A DNA stretch of 64,000 nucleotides, taken from contig NZ_FTOL01000003.1 in the NCBI RefSeq assembly GCF_900156735.1, forward strand, positions 248,001 through 312,000. Reading direction: 5' to 3'. Positions 43,289-52,429 of this stretch are shown one piece after another. A program made the translations under genes and the position numbers. Position 1 is the stretch's first letter. The number at the start of each line of letters is the position of its first letter. The DNA is from Chryseobacterium ureilyticum (GTDB lineage: Bacteria; Bacteroidota; Bacteroidia; Flavobacteriales; Weeksellaceae). The notes below the pieces were generated by a model that saw nothing but the letters and a program-made list of their open reading frames with translations, was not told the origin of the DNA and ran no database searches.

Positions 43289-44830
43289 CTAAGAGCTGCA
43301 AGAAAGAGTAGAGCACCCCGCTGTGTCATCATAACCGGAAGGTCTTTTGGAGGAAAACTCAGGGAATAACTCCTGATATGGATTTTTAAGCGCCTTGGTT
43401 AATTTTTCAAGCAGTTCTGTTTTTCCGTTTTCAATTTCCTCAATGCATTCATAAAGAAGATAATTTCTCAAAGTGAATTTTGGATTCGATCTTTCCATCA
43501 TTTTTAGAGATTCTTCTCTTGAAATTGTATTAGATTTCAATCGTGATTCGTAGCTTTCAATGAAGTTTTTAAGTTTATTACTATTTTCTTCATTCAAAAA
43601 AGTGTAGGAAGCATTACTGAAATGCTCTTTGATGTCAACGTTTGAAGTTAATTTTTCCAATTGATTAAAAAATAGGGTGTAGTCAAATTGAAGTTCCTGC
43701 ATCAATCCCTGCCAGTTGGTGAAAAATTCTTCATCGTTTTTTTTCAGTTCATCAAAGCCGAATTTTCTGCAAAGCATTTTGTCGTGGGCTTCCCAGAAAT
43801 AATTTCCATATCTGTTTAAAGTGTCTTCCAAAAATTTTTCATCTTTGATCATAGGGTGGAGTGCATTGGCGAGTTGCCAAAGATTCCACTGGGAAATCTG
43901 TCCTTGTTTTCCAAAGGCATATCTTCTTCCCGGAAGATCGGTGGTATTTGGTGTGAAATTTAAATCATATTCATCCATCATTGAATAAGGACCATAATCG
44001 ATCGTTAATCCTAAAATGGACATATTATCGGTATTCATAACACCGTGTACGAATCCTACTCTGAACCATTCTACCATAAGGTTGGCAGTTCGGGTACAGA
44101 TATTTTCAAAAAAGTCCTTGTATTTTTGGGAGTCTGTGGAAGTAATTTCAGGAAAATAATTTTCAATGGTAAAATCCAGCAATTCTTCCAGGGTGTTGTA
44201 TTCTCTTTGGGCAGACATGAGTTCAAAATGACCAAAGCGCAGAAAACTTTCAGCTGTTCTTATGACTACTGCTCCTTTTTCCAATTGAGGATTTCCGTTA
44301 TACATAATATCACGAACGACCTCTTCACCTGTGAATGCAAGGCTTAAAGCTCTTGTTGTAGGAACTCCTAAATGAAACATTGCTTCACTCATCAGATATT
44401 CTCTTACCGAAGATCTGAGAACGGCTCTTCCGTCTGCATGTCTGGAATAAGGTGTCGCGCCGGCTCCTTTCCATTGGATTTCTGTTCTTTTTCCTGCATC
44501 ATTTGTAATCTCTCCCGCTAAAATTGCTCTTCCGTCTCCAAGTTGTCCTGCCCAGTTTCCAAACTGATGTCCTGCGTAGGCTGTAGCATAGGTCTGAATA
44601 TTTTCAGGAAGATGATTTCCAACGAGAAAATCAAGGTCTTTTTTTTCGTACTTTCCTAATCCTATTTCTTCTGATAATGCTTCATTAAAAGCTATTAGCT
44701 GTGGTTTTTCAAAGCCGGCCGGCTTAATTGTAGAGAATAAAACTTTTGGAGTATTTCTCTGCATTGGATTGTTGGAAGTGTCTCCTGGAAATATTTTGAT
44801 GAAAGGCTGTTGGATGCGTTCGATATTCAT
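43289..44830 (-). CDS. selO: Protein adenylyltransferase SelO (YdiU)
   Basis: A 513-aa pseudokinase-fold enzyme that AMPylates proteins in redox stress. Motifs: GNWAGQLGDGRAILAGE, KGAGATPYSRHADGRAVLRSSVREYLMSEAM (glycine-rich region), GFVHGVMNTDNMSILGLTIDYGPY (catalytic and metal-binding segment), and LLYECIEEIE. The C-terminus is GCSTLSCSS, where selenocysteine of some homologues is replaced by Cys third from the end. A TACCTTTG box ends 4 bp before the ATG. Confidence 0.95.
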   Translation of the reverse strand: MNIERIQQPFIKIFPGDTSNNPMQRNTPKVLFSTIKPAGFEKPQLIAFNEALSEEIGLGKYEKKDLDFLVGNHLPENIQTYATAYAGHQFGNWAGQLGDGRAILAGEITNDAGKRTEIQWKGAGATPYSRHADGRAVLRSSVREYLMSEAMFHLGVPTTRALSLAFTGEEVVRDIMYNGNPQLEKGAVVIRTAESFLRFGHFELMSAQREYNTLEELLDFTIENYFPEITSTDSQKYKDFFENICTRTANLMVEWFRVGFVHGVMNTDNMSILGLTIDYGPYSMMDEYDLNFTPNTTDLPGRRYAFGKQGQISQWNLWQLANALHPMIKDEKFLEDTLNRYGNYFWEAHDKMLCRKFGFDELKKNDEEFFTNWQGLMQELQFDYTLFFNQLEKLTSNVDIKEHFSNASYTFLNEENSNKLKNFIESYESRLKSNTISREESLKMMERSNPKFTLRNYLLYECIEEIENGKTELLEKLTKALKNPYQELFPEFSSKRPSGYDDTAGCSTLSCSS

Positions 44831-44834
44831 ACAT

Positions 44835-44842
44835 CAAAGGTA
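44835..44842 (-). promoter_or_regulatory. -7 box of selO
   Basis: Minus-strand TACCTTTG ending 4 bp from the ATG, so the mRNA may be almost leaderless. A TTTG 24 bp upstream (44870-44867) overlaps the pbp1A terminator loop. Confidence 0.45.
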
Positions 44843-44857
44843 TTAATTATAAAAGAA

Positions 44858-44885
44858 AAGACCTTCCAAATTATTGAAAGGTCTT
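44858..44885 (-). terminator. pbp1A terminator
   Basis: AAGACCTT (44858-44865) pairs with AAGGTCTT (44878-44885); a T-rich run follows on the minus strand. Confidence 0.75.
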
Positions 44886-44905
44886 ATGTATATCTAAAAG
44901 AGAAT

Positions 44906-47284
44906 TTATTTATTGAAGTCTACCTCATCGTTAGAATGAAGGTTTTCATTGATGTTTTCTTCTTTCTTTTCTGTAGGTTTCTTGGGAGTAGGGTCTGCTG
45001 CTCTTGGATTTTTGATCTCGTCAATCGTTTGAAGACTTCCGTCATCGCCGTATCCGCCGCCTAGTCCTTTAAGGTTTGAACAGCCGTCTTTCCAGTCAGA
45101 AGGCTTGATAAACTTATCATCAGGAGTTACTCCCAGTGTTTTGTCTGCCCAAACTTTCTTCATGAAGATTGCCCAGATTGGTAATGCCATTCTCGCACCC
45201 TGTCCTTCACCGGTTCCGAAGAAGTGGGTTGCTCTGTCTTCCCATCCAACCCAAGCTCCTGTTGCCAGTTTTGGTGTAATACCCATGAACCAACCGTCTG
45301 AGTTATTCTGTGTAGTACCCGTTTTGGCAGCAATTTCAACTGCTTTTGAGATTCCTCTTCTTCCAAGTTCTCCTGATGCAGTACCGTATTGTGCAACACC
45401 TTTCATCAATTCGATCATTGTGTAGGCATACATTGGGTTCATTACTTCTTTAGGCTCTACGTTTACCTCTTTGATAACTCTACCATTGGCATCTTCAATT
45501 CTCCAGATCATTTCCGGTTTGTTGTGGTTACCGTAGTTTGCGAAGGTACTGTAGGCACCTAGCATTTCGTAGATTGTAATATCTGATGAACCTAAGGCGA
45601 TGGTATTGTTTCTAGGAATATCTTCCGTTACTCCTAGATCTCTTGCTGTCTGGATAACGGCATCTACCCCTGTCATTTCAATAAGTCTTGCTGCAATCGG
45701 GTTTTGAGAGTGTGCTAAACCATCTTTTAATGTAAGCATTCCTCCTCTTCCCGGTACATGCCATCCGTTGTGGTCATATGTTCCGTTGGAAACTGTAGAA
45801 CAAGGTGTCATGCCTAATTTCATAATTGCTGTTGCATATACGAAAGGCTTGAAGGTAGATCCTACCTGTCTTTTACCTTGTTTAATGTGATCATATTGGA
45901 AGTGTTGCCAGTCAATACCACCTACCCAAGCTTTGATCTCTCCGGTTCCTGGAACCATTGACATTAAACCTGCCTGTGCAATTTGTTTGTGGTATCTGAT
46001 AGAGTCCCAAGGTGACATTTCAACCTCTTCCTCACCATTCCATGTAAATCTTGAAGTTTTGATAGGCTTTTTGAATTCCATCATAATGGAATCATCCGGC
46101 ATGCCATCAGCTTTTAACAGTTTGTAACGTCCGGTTCTTTTCATTGCCTGAACCATTACATCTTTGATTTGTTTATCTGTAAGGTAATAGAAAGGTCTGT
46201 TCTTTCTTCCTCTTTGTTCAGCATCAAATCTTTTCTGAAGATCAGTTAAGTGCTCCTTGATTGCTTCTTCTGCATATTTTTGCATTTTAGAATCAAGAGT
46301 AACATAGATTTTTAAACCGTCTTTGTAAAGATTAAGTTTTTTACCTGTTTCTTTTTCGTGAGATTCAAGGTATTTATCAATCTCTTTTCTAAGATAGAAC
46401 TTATAATAAGCGGAATATCCGTCAGTAATGCTCTTAATAGGGTGGAAGTCTACTTCAATAGGAGTGTTCGCTGCTTTTTCATAAGTTTCAGCATTGATAT
46501 ATCCGGTTTTCTGCATCTGATCCAATACCACATTTCTTCTTTCCTTTGCTCTTTCAGGATATCTGTAAGGGTTGTTTTTTCTTGGGTTTTCAAGCATTGC
46601 TACAAAAGTTGCAGCTTCCGGTAATGTAAGCTCAGAAGTTTTCTTATTGAAGTAAACTCTTGATGCCATTTCAATACCGTTTGCATTGAATAAGAAGTCG
46701 AACTTATTGAAGTAAAGAGTGATAATTTCTTCTTTAGTATATCTTTTTTCAAGACTTACTGCCACTACCCATTCTTTTAACTTTTGAAATGCTCTTTCAA
46801 ATTTGTTTTGAGAAGCTGTTCCTGTGAAAAGAAGTTTAGCAAGCTGCTGAGTAATGGTAGATCCACCACCACGACCACCACCGTACACTACGGCTCTGGC
46901 AACTGAGTATAAGTCAATTCCTGAGTGCTCTTTAAAACGCTCATCTTCTTTAGCCTGAAGGGCATAGATAAGGTAAGGAGGAAGATCCTTATAAACGATA
47001 GGCTGAGTTTTTTCTTTCTCAAATTTACCTAATGTTACCCCGTCTGAAGAAATAATTTCAGAAGCAACAAAGATGTCCGGGTTTTCAAGTTCTTTTACAT
47101 CTGGCATTTCTCCAAGGAATCCTTGAGAAACAGAAAAGAAAAGTCCTGAAACTCCTAAAACTACCGCAATGAGTGCAATCCAAATAAATGAAACCCATTT
47201 TTTCCAGGAGGTATCTTTCTTTTTTTTGGGAGGCAGAGGAAATGTTTTCCCCTTGCTTCCTGCATTTTTTTTGTTTTCTTCCAT
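44906..47284 (-). CDS. Penicillin-binding protein 1A
   Basis: A 792-aa bifunctional class A PBP. A basic cytosolic tail and one membrane segment (about 30-52) precede a GT51 glycosyltransferase domain (EDERFKEHSGIDLYSVARA with the catalytic Glu, and GGGSTITQQLAKLL) and a transpeptidase domain with GSTFKPFVYA (SxxK), SQNPIA (SxN) and KTGTTQNNSDGWF (KTG). It polymerises and crosslinks peptidoglycan. The C-terminal 60 residues are disordered and charged. 6 bp after gldH, third in ricT-gldH-pbp1A. Confidence 0.96.
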   Translation of the reverse strand: MEENKKNAGSKGKTFPLPPKKKKDTSWKKWVSFIWIALIAVVLGVSGLFFSVSQGFLGEMPDVKELENPDIFVASEIISSDGVTLGKFEKEKTQPIVYKDLPPYLIYALQAKEDERFKEHSGIDLYSVARAVVYGGGRGGGSTITQQLAKLLFTGTASQNKFERAFQKLKEWVVAVSLEKRYTKEEIITLYFNKFDFLFNANGIEMASRVYFNKKTSELTLPEAATFVAMLENPRKNNPYRYPERAKERRNVVLDQMQKTGYINAETYEKAANTPIEVDFHPIKSITDGYSAYYKFYLRKEIDKYLESHEKETGKKLNLYKDGLKIYVTLDSKMQKYAEEAIKEHLTDLQKRFDAEQRGRKNRPFYYLTDKQIKDVMVQAMKRTGRYKLLKADGMPDDSIMMEFKKPIKTSRFTWNGEEEVEMSPWDSIRYHKQIAQAGLMSMVPGTGEIKAWVGGIDWQHFQYDHIKQGKRQVGSTFKPFVYATAIMKLGMTPCSTVSNGTYDHNGWHVPGRGGMLTLKDGLAHSQNPIAARLIEMTGVDAVIQTARDLGVTEDIPRNNTIALGSSDITIYEMLGAYSTFANYGNHNKPEMIWRIEDANGRVIKEVNVEPKEVMNPMYAYTMIELMKGVAQYGTASGELGRRGISKAVEIAAKTGTTQNNSDGWFMGITPKLATGAWVGWEDRATHFFGTGEGQGARMALPIWAIFMKKVWADKTLGVTPDDKFIKPSDWKDGCSNLKGLGGGYGDDGSLQTIDEIKNPRAADPTPKKPTEKKEENINENLHSNDEVDFNK

Positions 47285-47290
47285 TTATGG

Positions 47291-47755
47291 TTACGGTTTA
47301 GCCGTTTCTATTTTTATCCCAACATCCTCAATTCCCGGAAGGTTATCATTTCTCATTGCCTGTGTAAGATCAATTTCATATTTTCCTTTACCTTGGAATT
47401 TGTAATTTACTTTGTATTGAAACAATGTTTCCTTCGTATCACCAAAGCCTGTACCAAGCCATTCTCCGTTTGGTTTTGCCAGAACATAATTCAGGGTGTC
47501 TGTTTCCTTTTTCTTGCTCTGTAGGTTTGTGAAATTCACAATAAATCTTATATTACTATAAGGATAATTGTTGTTGTTTCTTACGACAAATATAATATTT
47601 TTAGGATTCTGCGGATCTGAAATTTCAAGATTAAATTTCTGTTCACTTTTCTTATTCCACTTATTGTCAACGGAATTCATGATTACATCCTCTCCTGAAG
47701 AAGAGTTGCAGCTAAAGAAAAGAATAAAGGTCAGTAATCCTAAAAATTTACTCAT
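47291..47755 (-). CDS. gldH: Gliding motility lipoprotein GldH
   Basis: A 154-aa lipoprotein. The lipobox LFFSCNSSS (Cys16) makes it membrane-bound on the periplasmic side. The beta-rich core (KNIIFVVRNNNNYPYSNIRFIVNFTNLQSKKKETDTLNYVLAKPNGEWLGTGFGDTKETLFQY) matches GldH, required for gliding and T9SS function in flavobacteria; it also occurs in non-motile Chryseobacterium. It overlaps ricT by 8 bp. Confidence 0.92.
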   Translation of the reverse strand: MSKFLGLLTFILFFSCNSSSGEDVIMNSVDNKWNKKSEQKFNLEISDPQNPKNIIFVVRNNNNYPYSNIRFIVNFTNLQSKKKETDTLNYVLAKPNGEWLGTGFGDTKETLFQYKVNYKFQGKGKYEIDLTQAMRNDNLPGIEDVGIKIETAKP

Positions 47756-49163
47756 TTTTATCTTTTTTGGGAGGATATTTCTTTTTAAATTTTTTCTTGT
47801 TCGGGTTGCTTTGTGGTGCTTTCTCTGTACCAGGATTAGTTTCAGCTTTTACCTTTTCCACAGGTGCTTTTGGCTGTTGCTGTGGCTTGGGTTGTCTCGG
47901 CTGATTTCCGGAATTAGCATTAGCAATAGGGTTTTCAGGCTTTTCAGATCTGTTAGGTCTCTCTTGTCTTTCAGGTCTGTTTTTCTTTGGTCCTTGTCCT
48001 TGAGGTTGCGCTCCTTGTCCCTGATTGTTATTATTTGGCTTATTCTGGTTGTTTCTGTTTCTATTGTTTCTGTTTTTCTTTTCGAAACGGTCCACATTAT
48101 TTTCCTGAATAAGATCAATGCTTTGGTGTGATGTCTCAGGTTGTTTCAGGTCTTCTAAAGGAAGTGTTTTTTCACCTCTTTTATTCTTTGAAATTAATTT
48201 CTTAACAAGATCAATATCAAAGTCATACCAAGCGATAGAGCTTTCAACGTAGGCAAACCACATTTTCTTTTTAAAGACATCTATTTTGATGCAAAATGCT
48301 TTTCCTTTTTCGGTTTCCAGAGTGGTAGACGAAGAAGGGAAGTTGCTTAATGCATCCAGATAGCTATCAAGTTCGTAGTTAAGACAACATTTAAGCTTAC
48401 CACATTGTCCCGCAAGTTTCTGAGGGTTAATGCTTAATTGTTGGTATCTTGCCACATTAGTGTTTACAGATCTGAAATCTGTAAGCCATGTTGAACAGCA
48501 AAGTTCACGTCCACAAGATCCGATTCCTCCTACTTTTGCCGCTTCCTGTCTGAACCCGATCTGCTTCATGTCGATCTTTGTTCTGAAAGCTCCTGCGTAA
48601 TCTTTGATTAATTGTCTGAAATCTACTCGGTTATCAGCTGTGTAGTAGAACGTGATCTTTGAAGAATCACCCTGATATTCAACATCTGTAACTTTCATTT
48701 CAAGACCAATTCTTTGAGCTATTTTTCTAGCCTCCAGCTTTACTGCGTCTTCTTTTTTTCTAACTTCCTGCCATACCTCAAGATCCTTTTGGTTGGCTTG
48801 TCTGTATATTTTAAGTGCCAATTCTTCAGAAAATTTCTTCTTTTTCATCTGAATTTTTACTAATTCTCCCGTAAGGCTTACTACGCCTACATCGTGTCCC
48901 GGACTAGATTCTACTGTAACTACGCTACCTATATGTAAAGGAATATTATTTACATTCTTATAAAACGATTTCCTGTCATTTTTAAATCTAACTTCTACAA
49001 AATCACACCTGTTTGGTGCCGGATTGTTGATGTTAGAAAGCCAGTCAAAAACACTTAATTTATAACTATTCCCGCAGGTATTTACATTTTCACAACCAGT
49101 TGCGGTTTTTTTAGGACCGCAAGAATGTGCAGAATCGCCGGATGTTTTACATCCACAACTCAT
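47748..49163 (-). CDS. ricT: PSP1/RicT-like iron-sulfur regulatory protein
   Basis: A 471-aa protein of the PSP1/RicT family. The PSP1 core (VEVRFKNDRKSFYKN to about 280) carries the cysteine motifs GSCGRELCCSTWLTDFRSVN and GQCGKLKCCLNYELDSYLDALS, which in Bacillus RicT hold part of a [4Fe-4S] cluster in the RicAFT complex that controls RNA maturation. The N-terminus has an extra Cys-rich segment (SCGCKTSGDSAHSCG). The last 130 residues are low-complexity Asn/Gln/Pro/Lys ending in poly-basic KKKFKKKYPPKKD. First gene of ricT-gldH-pbp1A. Confidence 0.92.
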   Translation of the reverse strand: MSCGCKTSGDSAHSCGPKKTATGCENVNTCGNSYKLSVFDWLSNINNPAPNRCDFVEVRFKNDRKSFYKNVNNIPLHIGSVVTVESSPGHDVGVVSLTGELVKIQMKKKKFSEELALKIYRQANQKDLEVWQEVRKKEDAVKLEARKIAQRIGLEMKVTDVEYQGDSSKITFYYTADNRVDFRQLIKDYAGAFRTKIDMKQIGFRQEAAKVGGIGSCGRELCCSTWLTDFRSVNTNVARYQQLSINPQKLAGQCGKLKCCLNYELDSYLDALSNFPSSSTTLETEKGKAFCIKIDVFKKKMWFAYVESSIAWYDFDIDLVKKLISKNKRGEKTLPLEDLKQPETSHQSIDLIQENNVDRFEKKNRNNRNRNNQNKPNNNNQGQGAQPQGQGPKKNRPERQERPNRSEKPENPIANANSGNQPRQPKPQQQPKAPVEKVKAETNPGTEKAPQSNPNKKKFKKKYPPKKDKNE

Positions 49164-49185
49164 ATTACTATTATTTATAATCTTG

Positions 49186-49214
49186 CAAATTTATGTATTT
49201 TTATCTTTATGCAA
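49186..49214 (-). promoter_or_regulatory. Promoter of the ricT-gldH-pbp1A operon
   Basis: Minus-strand TTG (49214-49212), 18 bp, TAAATTTG (49193-49186); the box ends 22 bp before the ATG. Confidence 0.7.
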
Positions 49215-49613
49215 TTCTAAAATACTGAAATAACCTGAATTCGGATAAAACATTTCTGTATTTTAAGAATGGATAGAAGTTTTGGTCTGGTAGAAAACAA
49301 GTTATGAGTACTTTAAAGAAATAATTGTTTTGCTGTTTCTCAAGATTTAAAAAGTTTTACCAGATAAAATTTTCATTTATAGTTTTTCTTTCTCAATTCC
49401 AATTTTAAGCTTTAGGAAAATATTAACATGATTTTGTTAAACGATAGTTTAATATTAAACAGTTGAATAATGTTTGTTTTATTGTTTAATTAAATGCTTA
49501 TTATATATTGTTTTATGGTTTATTATGTTTAGGATGTTATTTTAAACATAGTTTTCTTTTGGCTTATTGTTTAAAATATTAGGAAATATTAACAGACGTA
49601 TTCAAAATAATTT

Positions 49614-49621
49614 TATATTTG
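49614..49621 (+). promoter_or_regulatory. -7 box of the FadL-GDSL operon
   Basis: TATATTTG, 20 bp before the ATG; no -33 TTG at the normal distance, so activation by a factor binding the upstream repeats is possible. Confidence 0.55.
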
Positions 49622-49640
49622 AATTATATAATAATAGTCT

Positions 49641-50879
49641 ATGAAAAAAATATTAGTATCAACTGCTTTATTGGCGGGCGTTCTATCTTACGCGGGAGGC
49701 TTCAGAGTTTCCTTGCAAGGGGTAAAACAATTGGCAATGGCGCATACTAGTGCTCATGCCGAAGATGCGAGTGTGACATTCTTTAACCCGGCGGGTATGT
49801 CATTTATCCCTACAAAGCTGAGTGTAGTAGCTGGAGGGTTTGGCGCAGGTAATAAAGTTACTTTTCAAAACTTAAATACCTTACAGAGTACAGAGACGGA
49901 TAATCCAATAGGAACCCCAATCTATGCAGCGATTACTTATAAACCAATAGAAAATCTTTCCGTAGGTTTTAGTTTTTCAACTCCTTTTGGAAGCACAATT
50001 AAATGGCCTGAAAACTGGGAAGGCAGAGAGCTTGTACAGAAAATGGAACTGAAAAGTTACTACTTCCAGCCAATGGTTTCTGTAAAACTGGCGGATTGGG
50101 TATCTTTCGGAGCGAGCTATATCTATGCTAGAGGAAAGGTAGATTGGGATAAGGCTGTTACACAATTCAGCGGACAGGTAAATATCAATGATGAAAAAGC
50201 AAGCGGACATGGATATGGTTTCGGTTTCTATTTCAGACCTGATCCAAAATTGGATGTTAGTATTGCGTACCGTTCAGCAATCGATATGAAAGCAAAGAAT
50301 GGAACAGCTACATTCAAATTCCCAACACAATCTCCTTATTCTTTATTAAAATTAAACGCTGCGGGACAGGATGCTTTCACTGCAACCCTTCCTTTAGTTG
50401 AGGAGTATACAATTGGTTTAACGTATAAGATTACTCCAAAATGGTTAGTGTCAGCAGACTTTAACTATCACGGATGGGAAAGATACAGTAAACTTACTTT
50501 AGATTTTGCGAATGCACCTATCGGAAACCAACCTTCAGATCCTACGGTTCTTGTAAACCCTAAGAATTTTAAAAATTCAAAAACATTCAGATTGGGTACT
50601 CAGTATGCATTCTCTAGTATAATTTATGGACGTTTAGGAGCTTATTATGATGAGGCACCTTATACTACAGATAATTTTATTCCTGAAACACCTTCATTCG
50701 ATACATTTGTGCTTACAGGTGGGGTAGGATTTAAGTTGAAACAATTCGGAATTGATGTAGCAGGAGGATATGCAATGCCTAAGTCCAGAGATGTGAACAA
50801 TGCTAATATTGGATTTTATGGACAGGCTAAGGCAACAGCATTTTACTTTGGTCTAGGTTTATCTTATAACCCTTTTTAA
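49641..50879 (+). CDS. OmpP1/FadL-family outer membrane transporter
   Basis: A 412-aa outer-membrane beta-barrel. Signal peptide ends about residue 20. The N-terminal plug (AHAEDASVTFFNPAGMSFIP) with the NPA motif is the FadL hallmark; strands such as LSVGFSFSTPFGSTIKWPENWEGRE and the terminal aromatic FYFGLGLSYNPF complete the barrel. It carries hydrophobic compounds such as long-chain fatty acids. Operon with the following GDSL lipoprotein, 15 bp gap, so the pair may import and process lipids. Confidence 0.93.
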   Translation: MKKILVSTALLAGVLSYAGGFRVSLQGVKQLAMAHTSAHAEDASVTFFNPAGMSFIPTKLSVVAGGFGAGNKVTFQNLNTLQSTETDNPIGTPIYAAITYKPIENLSVGFSFSTPFGSTIKWPENWEGRELVQKMELKSYYFQPMVSVKLADWVSFGASYIYARGKVDWDKAVTQFSGQVNINDEKASGHGYGFGFYFRPDPKLDVSIAYRSAIDMKAKNGTATFKFPTQSPYSLLKLNAAGQDAFTATLPLVEEYTIGLTYKITPKWLVSADFNYHGWERYSKLTLDFANAPIGNQPSDPTVLVNPKNFKNSKTFRLGTQYAFSSIIYGRLGAYYDEAPYTTDNFIPETPSFDTFVLTGGVGFKLKQFGIDVAGGYAMPKSRDVNNANIGFYGQAKATAFYFGLGLSYNPF

Positions 50880-50894
50880 ATTAAAAGAAAGACT

Positions 50895-52343
50895 ATGAAA
50901 AAAATTATAATGTCAACAATCGCAGTATCTGCAGTTCTTTTTACTCTATCCAGCTGTAAAACAGATTTTGATACTGATGTAAAAGATATTCAGGTAACAA
51001 GCGGAGAAGCGGATTTTTCAAGATATATTTCATTAGGAAACTCATTGACAGCAGGATATAGAGACGGTACTCTTTATAGCAGTGGACAAAGTGAATCTTA
51101 TCCAAGTATGATTGCAGGACAAATGCAATTAGCAGGTGGAGGAGCTTTCAAACAACCTATGATGCCTAATGATGTAGGAGGGTTTACAGGAATTCCTGGT
51201 TTTTCAGGAAAATTGACTCTTCAGATGGTTAACGGAAGCTTAGTGCCGGTAGAAAGTGCTCCAGCAGCAGCATTAGATAATGTTACAGCAGGTGGTCCGT
51301 ACCAAAATATGGGGGTGCCTGGGGCAAGAGTAGCACATTTATTGGCTGATGGATATGGAAACCCTGCGGGATTGAATCCACTTGCACCTACTGCAAATCC
51401 ATATTTTGTAAGATTTGCATCTACACCTGGTACTTCTGTGGTGAAAGATGCTTTAAAACAAGATCCTACTTTTATTTCTTTATGGATTGGTAATAATGAC
51501 GTCCTATTATATGCTACTTCCGGCGGAGCAGATCCTAATGCACCGATCACTCCTGTAGATGGACCGGTAGGTGTTGGATTTAGCAATACATATGCATTTT
51601 TAGCAGATCAATTATTCCCTGCAGGAACAAAAAGAAAGGGTGTCGTTGCGAATATTCCGACAGTGACCAATGTTCCTTACTTTACAAGAGTTCCGGCTAT
51701 GCCACTTACTGGATTAACGGACGCTCAGGTAAATCAATTGAATACAGGATATGCTACATATAATGCAGGTTTGCTTCAGGCAAAAAGCTTAGGAGCTATC
51801 AATGATGCTGAATATCAGAAAAGACTTATCAAGTTTACGGCAGGTGCTGTAGCTAACGGTGCTGTTATTGTAGATAAAGATTTATCAACTGTTCCTGGGC
51901 TTCCAAAATACAGACAAACTACAGTTAAAGATTTAATTCTTTTACCAGCAAGTAAAGTTCTTACTCCACAAGCAGGAGGTGGAACATCAGTTCCTTTAGA
52001 TGATAAATATGTATTGACTGAAGTTGAAACAGCAAAAGTATTGACAGCTACCACTGCATATAATGCAGCTATTAGGAAAGCAGCTACAGATAAAAATCTG
52101 GCTTTTGTAGATATGGACGCTAAAATGAAAGAACTAAACTCTCAGTCCGGAATTATCTGGGATGGTGTAAGATATACTGCAGCATTCGTTACAGGAGGAG
52201 CTTTCTCTCTTGATGGAGTTCACCTTACGGGTAGAGGATACGGTATTGTTGCAAATGAATTTATTAAGACGATCAACATGAGGTATAAATCTACATTACC
52301 ACAGGTAAATCCAAGTAAATATTCAGGAGTTACATTCCCATAA
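50895..52343 (+). CDS. SGNH/GDSL hydrolase lipoprotein
   Basis: A 482-aa lipoprotein (lipobox LSSCK, Cys21). Block I is ISLGNSLTAGY with the nucleophile Ser in GNSL rather than GDSL; block III is LWIGNNDVLLYA; block V is SLDGVHLTGRGYG with the catalytic Asp/His. The family hydrolyses esters or lipids. A long insert (about 215-400, Ala/Thr-rich) separates blocks III and V. Co-transcribed with the FadL gene. Confidence 0.92.
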   Translation: MKKIIMSTIAVSAVLFTLSSCKTDFDTDVKDIQVTSGEADFSRYISLGNSLTAGYRDGTLYSSGQSESYPSMIAGQMQLAGGGAFKQPMMPNDVGGFTGIPGFSGKLTLQMVNGSLVPVESAPAAALDNVTAGGPYQNMGVPGARVAHLLADGYGNPAGLNPLAPTANPYFVRFASTPGTSVVKDALKQDPTFISLWIGNNDVLLYATSGGADPNAPITPVDGPVGVGFSNTYAFLADQLFPAGTKRKGVVANIPTVTNVPYFTRVPAMPLTGLTDAQVNQLNTGYATYNAGLLQAKSLGAINDAEYQKRLIKFTAGAVANGAVIVDKDLSTVPGLPKYRQTTVKDLILLPASKVLTPQAGGGTSVPLDDKYVLTEVETAKVLTATTAYNAAIRKAATDKNLAFVDMDAKMKELNSQSGIIWDGVRYTAAFVTGGAFSLDGVHLTGRGYGIVANEFIKTINMRYKSTLPQVNPSKYSGVTFP

Positions 52344-52367
52344 TTATTTGATTAAATAAAAACTTAA

Positions 52368-52400
52368 AAACCACAGGAGTAAATCTTGTGGTTTTTTTTT
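52368..52400 (+). terminator. Terminator of the FadL-GDSL operon
   Basis: AAACCACA (52368-52375) pairs with TGTGGTTT (52387-52394), followed by T residues to 52400. Confidence 0.85.
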
Positions 52401-52407
52401 AAATTTG
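52400..52407 (+). promoter_or_regulatory. -7 box of prs
   Basis: TAAATTTG immediately follows, and shares its first T with, the terminator T run; the prs ATG is 22 bp downstream. Confidence 0.6.
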
Positions 52408-52429
52408 CAAAATCTTTTAAAAAGTAAAA

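Larger units (their letters stand above)
49164..49640. other. 477-bp intergenic region with clustered GTTTAA/TTAAAC motifs
   Basis: No gene. It holds divergent promoters for ricT (minus) and the FadL gene (plus). From 49435 to 49575 there are about eight GTTTA or TAAAC motifs, including palindromes GTTTAATATTAAAC (49447-49460) and TTTAATTAAA (49485-49494). AGGAAAATATTAACA (near 49415) and AGGAAATATTAACAG (near 49581) are near-identical direct repeats about 165 bp apart. Confidence 0.55.

Noticed and set aside
47568..48131. Plus-strand 187-codon frame across gldH and ricT
   Set aside because: Antisense to the low-complexity tail of ricT; Leu/Ser/Arg-rich with no start context, and both genes on the other strand are firm.
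52400..52407. Overlap of a terminator T run with the prs -7 box as a special switch
   Set aside because: Tight packing of a terminator and the next promoter is common; nothing else supports regulation.
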